From: AG-12 sp027339635
Lineage (GTDB): Bacteria > Chloroflexota > Dormibacteria > Aeolococcales > Bog-877
Length of the DNA stretch: 64,000 nt
Reading direction: 5' to 3'
NCBI GenBank assembly: GCA_027339635.1
Contig: DAHWNZ010000005.1
Coordinates: forward strand, 1-64,000
Part shown: positions 1 through 9,040 of the stretch, in pieces
Layout of the letters: every line of letters starts with the position of its first letter
Numbering within the stretch: position 1 is the first letter of the stretch
Program-made: the position numbers and the translations under genes
The notes under the pieces: generated by a model
What the model was told of the DNA's origin: nothing
What the model saw: only the letters and a program-made list of their open reading frames with translations
The model's database searches: none

Positions 1-171
1 AGCTTCATCTCCCAGGTCATCACTTTGGAGTGCGGCGATGTGATCGCGACGGGCACGCCCGCAGGAGTGGGGTACAAGCGCGTGCCACCGAGATTCCTGC
101 GCCCCGGAGACCTGATCGAGGTGGAGGTGGAAGGAGTTGGCCGGCTCTCAAACCCGGTCGTCAAGGGCTGA
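1..171 (+). CDS. Fumarylacetoacetate hydrolase family protein, C-terminal fragment
   Basis: The window opens inside this gene, so only the last 56 residues are visible. They contain GDVIATGTPAGVG followed by a hydrophilic stretch, RPGDLIEVEVEGVG and LSNPVV. This is the typical C-terminal end of the FAH fold, used by 2-hydroxyhepta-2,4-diene-1,7-dioate isomerases, acylpyruvases and fumarylpyruvate hydrolases. These enzymes act on beta-diketo acids in the cytoplasm with a divalent metal. The metal ligands lie upstream of the window, so substrate class cannot be assigned. A MarR regulator follows 83 bases downstream on the same strand. Confidence 0.85.
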   Translation, partial: SFISQVITLECGDVIATGTPAGVGYKRVPPRFLRPGDLIEVEVEGVGRLSNPVVKG

Positions 172-254
172 GCCCTCGGCGAGCCTCGACCAGGGCGCAA
201 CCCAGCTTGCCTTCCTGTGCCCGGGCTGCGCCGACTTGAGGGGACTACCGGGCA

Positions 255-752
255 ATGGATGAGGGACTGTCGCCGGTGGCGGCGACCCTCAGCCTGCTCC
301 AGGCCCACCGGCTGTTGGAGGTCTCGCTGGACCGGCGCTTGGTGGCGGCTACTGGTCTGTCCCTGTCCGAGGCGGAGGTTCTAGTGCGCCTGGGGGCCGC
401 CAGCGGGGGCCGGATGGGAATGCTCCAGCTGGCGCAGGCCACCTGCTTCAGCCGGAGCGGCGTGAGCCGGATCGTAGACAGGCTGGAACGTAAGGATCTG
501 ATCCGAAGGAGCATCTCGGCCGAGGACCGGCGCCTCACTTGGGTCGAGGCCACCACCGTCGGCCGCGACCTGATGTGGGAACTGCTGGCAGCCCTGCAGG
601 TTGCGGTCGAGGAGGATTTCGCGCGCTACCTCAGCGATGATGACGTGGTAGCGCTGGCCGACCGCCTGGACAAGCTGGTGGCTGGCATTCGTAGTGCCGA
701 GTCCGCGGGAGATGGTGACCAGAGCGCGCCGGCGCCACGGCTCGGCGGCTGA
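255..752 (+). CDS. MarR-family transcriptional regulator
   Basis: A 165-residue protein with the MarR winged-helix layout. An N-terminal dimerisation helix is followed by an HTH near residues 55-80 (MLQLAQATCFSRSGVSRIVDRLERKDLI) and the wing SAEDRRLTWVEAT, with DRR as the usual wing signature. MarR dimers repress nearby catabolic or efflux genes until a small phenolic or similar ligand binds. It lies between a fumarylacetoacetase-fold gene and an aldo/keto reductase, so control of one or both is plausible but not shown. The ATG at 255 follows a GAGG at 237-240. The C-terminal tail (about 20 residues, acidic then Pro/Gly rich) is outside the conserved fold. Confidence 0.88.
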   Translation: MDEGLSPVAATLSLLQAHRLLEVSLDRRLVAATGLSLSEAEVLVRLGAASGGRMGMLQLAQATCFSRSGVSRIVDRLERKDLIRRSISAEDRRLTWVEATTVGRDLMWELLAALQVAVEEDFARYLSDDDVVALADRLDKLVAGIRSAESAGDGDQSAPAPRLGG

Positions 753-862
753 TCCAGGCGGGGGCCGCCCTCCATGGCAGAATCCGGGCAGCCGGGGATG
801 GGATGATGGGCAAAGAAGACGGGCCATTCGGTCCGGTCGCCCATTCGCCAAGGAGGCAGAGC

Positions 863-1822
863 TTGGGTCATCAGCTGAGACGGCGCCGGTTGGGCGCGCA
901 CGGTCCGGAGGTGTCAGAGGTCGGCGTGGGCACCAACAACTTCGGCCGCCGCCTGGACAAAGAGGGCGCGGCGGCGGTGGTCAACGCGGCGCTGGATCTC
1001 GGCGTGAATCTCTTCGACACCGCCGACATCTACGGTGGCGGGGACAGCGAGCGCTTCTTGGGCGCCGCCCTGCGCGGCCGTCGCGACCACGCGGTCATCG
1101 CCACCAAATTTGGGATGCCCATGGAGGGCCTCGAGCCCTCCGACCGCAGAGGATCCCGCGAGTACATCCGGCGGGCAATTGTTGGAAGCCTGTCCCGGTT
1201 GGGTGTCGAACATGTCGACCTCTATCAGATGCACGAGCCCGATCCCAACACCCCGATCGCGGAGACGCTGGGCGCTCTCCACGAGCTGGTCGAGGAGGGA
1301 AAGGTGAGGTGGTTGGGCGTCTCCAACTTCGCCGCCTGGCAAATTGTCGACGCCCAGTGGACAGCTCGCAGCCAGCGGCTTACCGAGATCACCTCCTCCC
1401 AGGATGAGTACAGCCTTCTGAATCGCGAGATCGAGGGCGAGGTTCTGCCCGCCGTCGAGCATCTCGGCCTTGGCCTGCTGCCCTACTTCCCGCTCGCCAG
1501 CGGCTTGCTGACCGGGAAGTATCGGCGCGGCCAGCCGCCTCCATCCGGGACCAGGCTGGCCGGGCCGGCGCATGCCAATTGGCTCGCCGACCAGGGGAGG
1601 TTCGACAAGGTCGAGGCCCTCGAGGCATTCGCCTCGGCCCATGGTCTGTCCCTGCTCCAGGTAGCCATCGGCAGCCTCCTGGGGCGAAGGGCGGTGAGCT
1701 CGGTGATCGCTGGGGCCATGAGCCCAGAGCAGGTCAGGGCGAACGTCGAGGCTACCTCCTTCATTGCCAGCGACGACGACTGGCGCGATCTCGCTGCCAT
1801 CACCAAGGGGAGCGACCAATGA
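863..1822 (+). CDS. Aldo/keto reductase
   Basis: An NAD(P)H-dependent oxidoreductase of the TIM-barrel AKR superfamily, 319 residues from the chosen start. The catalytic tetrad is complete: Asp52 and Tyr57 in FDTADIYGGG, Lys82 in VIATKFG and His124 in DLYQMHEPDP. The C-terminal region AGAMSPEQVRANVEA is the family cofactor-binding end. I chose the TTG at 863 because a perfect AAGGAGG at 850-856 precedes it by six bases. The ATG at 803 in the same frame adds 20 non-conserved residues and has no such site. It resembles the YajO/potassium-channel beta-subunit-like AKRs, and the substrate is unknown. A D-aminopeptidase gene follows after 35 bases, probably in the same transcript. Confidence 0.92.
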   Translation: MGHQLRRRRLGAHGPEVSEVGVGTNNFGRRLDKEGAAAVVNAALDLGVNLFDTADIYGGGDSERFLGAALRGRRDHAVIATKFGMPMEGLEPSDRRGSREYIRRAIVGSLSRLGVEHVDLYQMHEPDPNTPIAETLGALHELVEEGKVRWLGVSNFAAWQIVDAQWTARSQRLTEITSSQDEYSLLNREIEGEVLPAVEHLGLGLLPYFPLASGLLTGKYRRGQPPPSGTRLAGPAHANWLADQGRFDKVEALEAFASAHGLSLLQVAIGSLLGRRAVSSVIAGAMSPEQVRANVEATSFIASDDDWRDLAAITKGSDQ

Positions 1823-1857
1823 AAGCGGATTTCTCCTCAGGCCAGGGAGCCTGACCC

Positions 1858-2685
1858 ATGAAGGTCTACATCTCGTGCGACATGGAAGGCGTTGCCGGCG
1901 TGGTCGACTGGCAGCAGTGCGGCCCCGGGCCGGAATTTGATCTGGGCAGGAGGTTGCTCCTAGCCGAGGTGAACGCCGCGATTGATGGCGCCATGGCGGC
2001 CGGGGCCGACGAGTTCATGGTCAACGACTCTCACGGGGCGATGCAGAACCTGCCCCCGGACGAGCTCCATGGCCAGGCCGAGTACCTCTCGGGGCGGCAC
2101 AAACCCCTCTACATGATGGAAGGACTGGACCAGACATTCGACGCGATCTTCTTCATCGGCTACCACGGAGCGGTGGACGGACCGGCGTCGACCCTGTCCC
2201 ACACCTACAATCCGGCAGCGGTCCTGGCGGCGGACATCGGGGGCACCCTGGTTGGCGAGGCCGGCATAAACGCTCTTGTCGCGGCCCACTTCGGGGTGCC
2301 GGTGGCGCTGGTCACCGGGGACCAGCACACCGCGACCCAGACTCGGCACTTCTGTCCCGGCGTGCTGGCGGTGGAGGTGAAGCGCTCGATCACCAGGATG
2401 GCTGCCCAAAATCTGCATCCGGTGCGATCTCGCCAGCTGATCCAGGAGACGGCCGTCCGCGCCGTTGCGGAGGTGGCTCAGATGCAACCTCCCAGGTTTG
2501 GCGCCGGCGCGGAGCTGCGGCTGCGCATGCGCCACGCCGATCTGGCGGAGCTGGCCACGGCGGTCCGGGATGTGCGCCGCGAGGGGGACACCGAGGTGCT
2601 TGTGGGAGGCGAAGGTCCGCTCGCGGTCTTTCGAAACTTCGTGGGGGTGCTGCAGATAACCAGGGGGCTCGCACTGGAGCACTGA
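1858..2685 (+). CDS. dppA: D-aminopeptidase, M55 family (DppA-like)
   Basis: A 275-residue zinc peptidase of the DppA family, which forms decamers and releases N-terminal D-amino acids from short peptides. The diagnostic SCDMEG occurs at residues 6-11. The zinc ligands fall where expected: Asp8, Glu10, His59 (NDSHG), His103 (GYHG) and Glu134 (GEAGIN), plus His115, the catalytic-site histidine. AGGGAG at 1844-1849 lies eight bases before the ATG. The likely role is recycling of D-Ala-containing peptides from cell wall. No dpp transporter genes lie beside it, unlike in Bacillus. It follows the aldo/keto reductase closely and is probably cotranscribed. Confidence 0.93.
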   Translation: MKVYISCDMEGVAGVVDWQQCGPGPEFDLGRRLLLAEVNAAIDGAMAAGADEFMVNDSHGAMQNLPPDELHGQAEYLSGRHKPLYMMEGLDQTFDAIFFIGYHGAVDGPASTLSHTYNPAAVLAADIGGTLVGEAGINALVAAHFGVPVALVTGDQHTATQTRHFCPGVLAVEVKRSITRMAAQNLHPVRSRQLIQETAVRAVAEVAQMQPPRFGAGAELRLRMRHADLAELATAVRDVRREGDTEVLVGGEGPLAVFRNFVGVLQITRGLALEH

Positions 2686-2718
2686 GCGCGACCTGACCGG
2701 AGACGCCGATCACGGTGC

Positions 2719-4392
2719 GTGAGACCCGAGGACCGGGCTGATGTCCCGTTTCAGGCTGGTGCCCCTTGGTCCATTGCCACCTGCCCCCGACCACGATTCC
2801 GACGATGCCCGATACTGCAGGTTGTGAGTGACACCAAAGGGGTGGTTCTGACCGAGTCCGGAGATCCAGCGGCGGAGGACCCGATGGTGGAGGCGACGCT
2901 CGTGCTTCGGCCCCGGCTCGGGCTCGACCAGGTCTTGCAGGAGCGGGTCAAGGACGGGCCTCTTCAACCCAGGATCCCGCGCCAGGAGATCGGTCAGCTG
3001 CGAGGGGCAAGTCCCCAAGCGATTGCTGCCGCGCGCTCCTGGCTCCAAGGCGTGGGGGCGGCCGAGGTGACCTGCGACTCCAGCGCGAGGATGCTGACGA
3101 TCTCGGCACCTCTCAGTGTCCTGGCGTCGGCATTCAAGACCACGGTCAAGCTGGCCGGCCCCGCGGGTGACCACCGGCGAACGCTGGCGACTCCAATGAC
3201 AATTCCCCACGAGCTGTCGGCGCACGTGGTGGCCGTCCTCGGAATAGAGACCGGTCCCTTTGTGCCCCCGCGCCTGCGGCGCTTTCCCCTGCCGGATCCG
3301 ACTCTGCCCCTGGAGGTTGCCGCTCCGCTCAGCTTCGAGCCGCCAGAGGTCGCGGCCCTCTACCAGTACCCGGCCGCGGATACCTCCGCGGGAACGTGCA
3401 TCGGCCTTTTGGAGCTGGGCGGAGGCTATCGACAGGCTGATCTCGACTCCTACTTTCAGGGGCTGGGGATTGCGCCACCGACCGTGGTGTCGGTGGCTGT
3501 CGCCGGTGGGTCCAACCAGCCGACTGGGAGTGTCGACGGTCCGGACGGAGAGGTCTCACTGGATATCCAGGTGGCCGGCTCGATCGCCCCCATGGCCCGC
3601 CTCGCGGCCTACTTCGCCCCCAACACAGACCAGGGGTTCCTGGCGGCGGTGCAGGCCGCGGTCCATGACCGCACCAACGCGCCGGGTGTCCTGTCGATCA
3701 GCTGGGGGGGGCCGGAGGCGAACTGGCCCAGCGCGACCATCAACGCCTTCGAACACGCCTTCCAGGACGCCTCCTTGATCGGCATGACAGTCTGCGTGGC
3801 CGCCGGCGACAACGGCTCCTCGGACGGCCTCGCGGACGGGCTGGCCCACGTCGACTATCCCGCCGCCAGTCCGTACGTTCTGGCCTGCGGGGGGACGCGG
3901 CTCCAGGGGCTGTCGGGGCGGATAACGAGCGAGGTCGTTTGGAACGACCAGCCTCAGGATGGTGCGACCGGTGGCGGGGTCAGTGCGGTGTTTGCGCTAC
4001 CCCCGTGGCAATCCTCAGCCGGGGTTCCGGCGTCGGTCAACCCCGGACACTTCCGGGGGCGAGGGGTGCCAGACGTGGCGGGAGACGCGGACCCCGAGAC
4101 GGGATACCGGGTCTTGGTGGACTCCCAACCGGCCGTCTTCGGCGGCACCAGCGCGGTGGCGCCGCTCTGGGCGGCATTGCTGGCAATATGCAACGGCGCC
4201 GTGGGCACCGATGTCGGCTACCTGAACCCCCTCCTGTACCAGCAGCTGGCTCCGGCCGGGGTCACCCGGGAGGTGGCACAGGGCGACAACGGTGCCTACT
4301 CGGCAGGGCCGGGCTGGAACGCCTGCGCTGGCTGGGGCAGTCCCATCGGCTCGCGCCTTCTGGCCAGCCTCCGCGCCAGGGCGGGCGGCTGA
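2719..4392 (+). CDS. Sedolisin (S53) peptidase, kumamolisin-like precursor
   Basis: A serine-carboxyl endopeptidase active at acid pH. The order is an N-terminal pro-kumamolisin activation domain (about residues 55-190), a linker, then the subtilisin-fold catalytic domain with a C-terminal calcium site (GDNGAYSAGPGWN). Numbered from the GTG at 2719, the catalytic residues are Glu278, Asp282 (GEVSLD), oxyanion Asp364 (AAGDNGS) and Ser478 (GGTSAVAPLWAA). Their spacing (4, 86, 200) equals that of Glu78/Asp82/Asp164/Ser278 in kumamolisin. No classical signal peptide is seen. The start is uncertain: GTG 2824 or ATG 2884 may be the true one, because the first 35-55 residues are not conserved. It is presumably exported and self-activating, and may be used for scavenging protein in acidic soil. 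Confidence 0.93.
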   Translation: MRPEDRADVPFQAGAPWSIATCPRPRFRRCPILQVVSDTKGVVLTESGDPAAEDPMVEATLVLRPRLGLDQVLQERVKDGPLQPRIPRQEIGQLRGASPQAIAAARSWLQGVGAAEVTCDSSARMLTISAPLSVLASAFKTTVKLAGPAGDHRRTLATPMTIPHELSAHVVAVLGIETGPFVPPRLRRFPLPDPTLPLEVAAPLSFEPPEVAALYQYPAADTSAGTCIGLLELGGGYRQADLDSYFQGLGIAPPTVVSVAVAGGSNQPTGSVDGPDGEVSLDIQVAGSIAPMARLAAYFAPNTDQGFLAAVQAAVHDRTNAPGVLSISWGGPEANWPSATINAFEHAFQDASLIGMTVCVAAGDNGSSDGLADGLAHVDYPAASPYVLACGGTRLQGLSGRITSEVVWNDQPQDGATGGGVSAVFALPPWQSSAGVPASVNPGHFRGRGVPDVAGDADPETGYRVLVDSQPAVFGGTSAVAPLWAALLAICNGAVGTDVGYLNPLLYQQLAPAGVTREVAQGDNGAYSAGPGWNACAGWGSPIGSRLLASLRARAGG

Positions 4393-4481
4393 CCCATCGC
4401 CTCGGGGCCGCGCCCTTGCGAACAGGGGCAAGATGGATCGCAGCTTTGCGCCACAGGAGCTGGGTGTGGCAAGCTCCCCAT

Positions 4482-5504
4482 ATGGCCGTTGTTGACACCG
4501 AGCCCACCAAGCTGGCGGTGGGATCGGAGATCGCTGTGCTGGCGGACGACCTGCGCAAGTCGTACCGCGAGGTGGAGGCGGTCAAGGGCGTCAACTTCAA
4601 GGTCTCTGCCGGCGAAACTTTTGGTTTTCTGGGGCCGAACGGGGCGGGAAAGTCAACCACCATCTCGATGCTGTGCACCATCATCCACCCCACGTCGGGG
4701 GTCGCTCGGGTGGCTGGATTCGACGTCGTCAGGGATCAGGCTCAGGTGCGCCGACATATTGGTCTCGTGTTCCAGGACACGACTCTGGACGACTATCTCA
4801 CCGCTTCCGAAAACCTCAGCTTCCATGCGGAGCTGTACGGAGTGCCGAAGGGGCAGGTCCGGACCCGCCTGCAGCAGGTCATGGAGATGGTCGGCCTCTG
4901 GGACCGGCGCGACAGCTTGGTGCGGACCTTCTCCGGTGGCATGAAGCGGCGTTTGGAGATAGCGAGAGGTCTGCTCCATTCGCCGAGGGTGCTCTTTTTG
5001 GATGAGCCCACCGTCGGTCTTGACCCCCAGACTCGCTCCCACATTTGGGGCTACATCACCGAGCTGAAGAAGCGGGAGAACGTCACGATCTTTCTCACCA
5101 CCCACTACATGGACGAGGCCGAGTACTGCGATCGAATCGCCATCATCGACAACGGGGTGATAGTTGCCAGCGATACCCCGGAGGCGCTCAAGGCCAGTGT
5201 GGGGCAGGACCGGGTCGAGCTTCACACCGCCGATGATCAGGCGACCATCGCCAATCTCTCGATGAAGTTCGGGTTGGAGGCCAAGCTGAGCGAGGGCTCG
5301 GTGGCCTTTTTCGTTGATCAGGGAGAGGAGTTCGTCCCCAGGTTGTTCTCGGAACTGGGGGTGAAGATCCAATCCGTCCGGGTCGCCAGGCCCACCCTGG
5401 ATGACGTCTTCATGAACTACACAGGACGGACCATTCGCGACGCGGAGGTCACGGGCTCCGAGAAGATGCGCCAGAATCCGTTCGTGCGCGCTAGGGGCCG
5501 CTAG
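4482..5504 (+). CDS. ABC transporter ATP-binding protein, DrrA type
   Basis: A 340-residue ABC ATPase. Walker A is GPNGAGKST, the signature is FSGGMKRRLEIARGL, Walker B is VLFLDEPTVGLDP and the switch His lies in TTHYMDEAEYCDR. The C-terminal 80-90 residues match the DrrA-type accessory region (RPTLDDVFMNYTGR). Proteins of this type pair with a single six-helix ABC-2 permease and export lipophilic drugs, polyketides or lipids. The ATG at 4482 begins 15-20 residues before the conserved fold, and no strong Shine-Dalgarno is visible. The permease gene starts one base after the stop codon, so the pair is certainly an operon. Confidence 0.95.
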   Translation: MAVVDTEPTKLAVGSEIAVLADDLRKSYREVEAVKGVNFKVSAGETFGFLGPNGAGKSTTISMLCTIIHPTSGVARVAGFDVVRDQAQVRRHIGLVFQDTTLDDYLTASENLSFHAELYGVPKGQVRTRLQQVMEMVGLWDRRDSLVRTFSGGMKRRLEIARGLLHSPRVLFLDEPTVGLDPQTRSHIWGYITELKKRENVTIFLTTHYMDEAEYCDRIAIIDNGVIVASDTPEALKASVGQDRVELHTADDQATIANLSMKFGLEAKLSEGSVAFFVDQGEEFVPRLFSELGVKIQSVRVARPTLDDVFMNYTGRTIRDAEVTGSEKMRQNPFVRARGR

Positions 5505-5505
5505 C

Positions 5506-6378
5506 TTGGCCGCCACCACTCAGAACACCATTCCCGCGTTTGTCCCCGTACGGGTGGCCGGGAACGGCGTGGCCGACGACCTGCGCGCCATCCTGGTGGT
5601 GTGGAAGAGAGAGCTTATCCGGTTCATCCGCAACCGACTGAGAATTCTGACCTCTCTGGCGCAACCGGTCCTGTTCCTCTACATCCTCGGCACGGGCCTC
5701 TCACCTTTGATCAGCCAGACCGCGCATTTCAACTTCCGCACCTTCATGTTTCCGGGGGTGCTGGGCATGACGATCCTCTTCACCTCCATCTTCTCCGCGA
5801 TGTCGATCGTTTGGGATCGTGAGTTCGGTTTCCTGCGGGAGATGATGGTGGCGCCGGTCCACCGCTGGACTCTGGTCTTGGGCAAGTGTCTCGGCGGGGC
5901 CACGGTGGCCAGCATCCAGGGCGCCATAATCCTGGCCCTGGCTGGCACCGTCGGGGTACCCTACAGCCCGGTCATGGTCCTCACCCTGCTCGGTGAGATG
6001 ATGCTGACGGCCTTTGCCCTCACCGCCTTCGGAGTCATGATCGCGGCCCGGATTTCCCAGGTGGAGTCCTTCCAGATGGTCACCCAGTTCTTCGTTCTCC
6101 CCATGTTCTTCCTCTCGGGCGCGATCTTCCCCCTCAGTGACCTGCCGGCATGGCTTGGGGTGCTCAGCAAGATCGATCCCCTCTCCTACGCGGTGGCCCC
6201 GTTCCGCGAGGCGGTATTCAGCCAGATCCATCTGCCTGCGGCCCTGACCAAGACCCTGAATCCCGGCATCGCGTGGGGTGCCTGGCAGCTTCCGGTCTGG
6301 TTTGAGATTGCCATGATCATGGTCGCCGCCCTGGCCATGGTGGGGGCGGCGATACGTCAGTTCTCCCGCACTGACTAG
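5506..6378 (+). CDS. ABC-2 type permease, DrrB type
   Basis: A 290-residue membrane subunit with about six hydrophobic segments and the ABC-2 family motif near residues 190-225 (QFFVLPMFFLSGAIFPLSDLP). An N-terminal amphipathic stretch (VVWKRELIRFIRNRL) precedes the first membrane segment. The start is TTG at 5506, one base after the stop of the ATPase gene, and GTG codons slightly downstream are alternatives. With the ATPase it forms an efflux pump of the daunorubicin-resistance type, although the substrate cannot be read from sequence. Confidence 0.93.
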   Translation: MAATTQNTIPAFVPVRVAGNGVADDLRAILVVWKRELIRFIRNRLRILTSLAQPVLFLYILGTGLSPLISQTAHFNFRTFMFPGVLGMTILFTSIFSAMSIVWDREFGFLREMMVAPVHRWTLVLGKCLGGATVASIQGAIILALAGTVGVPYSPVMVLTLLGEMMLTAFALTAFGVMIAARISQVESFQMVTQFFVLPMFFLSGAIFPLSDLPAWLGVLSKIDPLSYAVAPFREAVFSQIHLPAALTKTLNPGIAWGAWQLPVWFEIAMIMVAALAMVGAAIRQFSRTD

Positions 6379-6392
6379 CGGCTTCTCCCACC

Positions 6393-6398
6393 TAATAT
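6393..6398 (+). promoter_or_regulatory. -10 hexamer of a probable leaderless transcript
   Basis: TAATAT ends six bases before the GTG at 6405, so transcription should start at or next to the start codon. No clear -35 element or ribosome binding site accompanies it. Confidence 0.5.
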
Positions 6399-6404
6399 GG
6401 GGGT

Positions 6405-7805
6405 GTGGACGGCGGTTCGGAGAGAGTTTTCGAGGCGGTCAATCTCTTGGCCGATCCAATCTACCGGTACTGCCAGATCACCAAGCAGCTGGGTGACGGG
6501 GCGAGCTCGGAGCAGGCTCTTCTCGACCACGAATGGCTGCAGAGGCAGCGCAGGATCCACCAGCTGCAGTCGGCGTGGTGGGTCTTTCACACGGCCGAGC
6601 ACTCCCGCTTCCAGCACGCGGTCGGGGCGATGCATCTCAGCGGCATGTTCACCGAGCACCTCTACCCCAGCCTGCAGGAGAGCTTTCCCGACCTGCCATC
6701 GCGGGCACTGGTGGTCGAGACGATGCGTGTCGCGGGCTTGCTGCACGATGTTGGGCACGGGCCCTTCGGGCACTTCTTCGACACCCAGGTTTTGGCCCAG
6801 CACGGCTTGGACCATGAGGACGTCGGCAGGGCCCTGGTGCTGGGCCCACTCCAGGATCTGATCGCTTCGCTGGGGCGGAGCCCTTCCGGCGACTTCGCCG
6901 ATGGCGAGTGGGTCGACCCGCGCTGGGTGGCCTTCGTGATGGCGCCCGCGCCGCTGGCCGGCTTCAGCCCGCCCGCCTGGCTCTCAGCCCTCAAGCCCAT
7001 TCTCTGCGGGGCGGTCAGCACCGACAACATGGACTACGTCCCCCGTGATGCCTACATGTGCGGTGTCGCGGTCGGCCCGGTGGCCCTCGCTCGCTTGCGC
7101 CACTACCTCTTCATCAAGGACGGTGCCCTGGTGCTGCATCAGCACGGCGCGTCCGCCCTTGAGGTCTTCCTGTCAGCTCGCCTCTACATGTACAACCACG
7201 TCTACTTCCATCGCACGGTGCGCCGCATCGACCTGCACCTGCGCCCCATATTCGCGCGCACCTGTGCCGGCCTGATGCCGGCTGGCAGCCCGCTTGACCA
7301 CCTCGACCGGTATCTGCGGCTGACCGACTGGTCCTTGATGGCGGAGGTGGAGCGCTTGCAGCTGGCGCCGCGCGACTCGGAGGAGGCGGCGCTGGGGCGT
7401 GATTGGCTGGCCGTCACCGGGCGGCGCCTGCCCCTCAGGTTGGTCTTCGAGGCCTTTCACGAGATGAACCTCCCCGAGCTCAGGCCCCAGCTCGGCGACA
7501 GGACCCTGGTGGAGGCGCGGATCCGCGAGGAGCTGCCCTCCCATTGGGCCAGGGTCAACCTGGAGGTCGACCTCGCCAGCACCGCACCGCGACCCGAGAA
7601 CCCCGCCCGGGACGGCCAGCAGCTGAGCATCTACGACCCCATCTCTGGTCGTGTCGAGGTGGAGGCGGCTCCCCGCCTGCTGGCCCGCCTGCTGCCCGTG
7701 CGCACGGTCTGGTTGCGGGTCTACAGCGACAACGACGAGGCTGCGGTTGCGATCCGCGATGCGGCTCGCGCGGCCGTCAGTGACCTGCTGGGCGACCGCG
7801 GCTGA
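6405..7805 (+). CDS. HD-domain phosphohydrolase, SAMHD1-like
   Basis: A 466-residue protein of the COG1078 HD superfamily, which includes SAMHD1-like dNTP triphosphohydrolases. The metal-binding set is present: His71 in SRFQHAVG, His114-Asp115 in LLHDVGHGPFGH and an Asp in STDNMDYVPRD near residue 210. The extra histidine in HGPFGH is typical of the dNTPase clade. It probably hydrolyses dNTPs or a related phosphorylated nucleotide in the cytoplasm, and the exact substrate is unproven. The GTG start follows a TAATAT -10 by six bases, so the mRNA may be leaderless. It is not obviously tied to the neighbouring exporter. Confidence 0.88.
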   Translation: MDGGSERVFEAVNLLADPIYRYCQITKQLGDGASSEQALLDHEWLQRQRRIHQLQSAWWVFHTAEHSRFQHAVGAMHLSGMFTEHLYPSLQESFPDLPSRALVVETMRVAGLLHDVGHGPFGHFFDTQVLAQHGLDHEDVGRALVLGPLQDLIASLGRSPSGDFADGEWVDPRWVAFVMAPAPLAGFSPPAWLSALKPILCGAVSTDNMDYVPRDAYMCGVAVGPVALARLRHYLFIKDGALVLHQHGASALEVFLSARLYMYNHVYFHRTVRRIDLHLRPIFARTCAGLMPAGSPLDHLDRYLRLTDWSLMAEVERLQLAPRDSEEAALGRDWLAVTGRRLPLRLVFEAFHEMNLPELRPQLGDRTLVEARIREELPSHWARVNLEVDLASTAPRPENPARDGQQLSIYDPISGRVEVEAAPRLLARLLPVRTVWLRVYSDNDEAAVAIRDAARAAVSDLLGDRG

Positions 7806-7838
7806 GGGCGGTCGCAGATCCCCGGGCTCGGATACCGC

Positions 7839-8942
7839 TCATCCGACCCGGACCCGCGGTCCGGCCGGCATCTCCGGTGCGGCAGCGTGCTCAAAGTTAA
7901 CCTGGCTGATCTGCCCTGCCAGGTTGGCCGCCACCTCCTCGAAGATCCTGGCCTGCGCGGACTCGGGCTGGGCGAGGACCAGAGGCAGGCCGTCGCCCCC
8001 GCCTTGGCGCACCACGGTGTCAAGCGGGATCTCGCCCAGAAACGGCAGGCCCCGTGACGCCGCCAGCTGGCGGCCGCCGCCGCGACCGAAGACATCGGTC
8101 ACCTCACCACAGTGGGGGCAGGCGAAGCCACTCATGTTCTCGACCACTCCGAGGATGGGAACCCTCAACTGCTCGAACATGGCGATGCCGCGCCCGACGT
8201 CGGCCAGGGCCACATCCTGGGGGGTGGTCACAATCACAGCACCGGTCAGGGGAATGGACTGGGCCAGGGTGAGCTGGACGTCACCGGTTCCCGGGGGTAG
8301 GTCGCAGACCAGATAGTCCAGTTCTCCCCAGTTCACCTCGAACAGGAACTGCCGCAGGGCCCCCGCCAGCATCGGCCCCCTCCAGATGACAGGTTTGTCG
8401 GGGTCGATGATGGTCCCGATCGAGACCACCTCCAGGCCGTTCTTGTGGAGGGGAACCATGCGCCCGTCTTGGGCCGATGGGCGTTCACTGAGCCCGAGCA
8501 TTATGGGCACGTTCGGTCCATAGATGTCGGCATCCAGCAGCCCGACCCTGGCGCCGGTTCGGAGCAGCGAGAAGGCCAGGTTGACGGCCACGGTGGTCTT
8601 GCCCACACCACCCTTCCCGGCCGACACGGCGATGATGTTGCGCACCCCCGGTATCTCCTGGCGGCCGGTTACCCCCTTGGTGCGGGAGACGTCGGAGTCC
8701 CATTCGAGCTCGACGCGCTCGACACCGTCCACCCGACCGACGACCGCCTGCCGGATCTCTGCTTCGATCCGATCCTTGAGTGGACAGGCAGGGGTGGTCA
8801 GGACCACCCGCAGCCGGAGGCAGGGTCCGTCCAGACGGAGATTCTTCAGCATGCCAAGCTGCATCATGGGCCGATGCAACTCGGGATCCTGGACCTTGGC
8901 CAGGGCGTCCTCGGCTGCAGCCAATCGCTTGCGGTCGTTCAC
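7839..8942 (-). CDS. mrp: Mrp/NBP35-type iron-sulfur cluster carrier ATPase
   Basis: A 367-residue Fe-S scaffold/carrier protein. The N-terminal DUF59/MIP18-like domain (about residues 1-85, containing TTPACPLKD) is followed by a deviant Walker A, SAGKGGVGKTT, near residue 100. Next come switch motifs and the cluster-binding CPHC (SGFACPHCGEVTDVFG) near residue 270. Such proteins dimerise through the CxxC and pass [4Fe-4S] clusters to apo-enzymes. Formate dehydrogenase in this window would be an obvious client, but no linkage is shown. It is divergent from the fur-like gene, with a 98-base gap between them. Confidence 0.95.
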   Translation of the reverse strand: MNDRKRLAAAEDALAKVQDPELHRPMMQLGMLKNLRLDGPCLRLRVVLTTPACPLKDRIEAEIRQAVVGRVDGVERVELEWDSDVSRTKGVTGRQEIPGVRNIIAVSAGKGGVGKTTVAVNLAFSLLRTGARVGLLDADIYGPNVPIMLGLSERPSAQDGRMVPLHKNGLEVVSIGTIIDPDKPVIWRGPMLAGALRQFLFEVNWGELDYLVCDLPPGTGDVQLTLAQSIPLTGAVIVTTPQDVALADVGRGIAMFEQLRVPILGVVENMSGFACPHCGEVTDVFGRGGGRQLAASRGLPFLGEIPLDTVVRQGGGDGLPLVLAQPESAQARIFEEVAANLAGQISQVNFEHAAAPEMPAGPRVRVG

Positions 8943-9001
8943 TGGCGGCCCACTCCTGTCCGATCATAACCCAGGGCATGCGGGGACCAGGGCGCCGCGC
9001 G

Positions 9002-9030
9002 TTGTTGCAATTGGCGCCAACAGCTATCAT
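9002..9030 (+). promoter_or_regulatory. Promoter of the Fur-family gene
   Basis: TTGTTG at 9002-9007 and TATCAT at 9025-9030 are separated by 17 bases. This is a good primary-sigma promoter, with the expected start about seven bases after the -10, just before the ATG at 9041. Confidence 0.6.
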
Positions 9031-9040
9031 CGAGTTGGAG

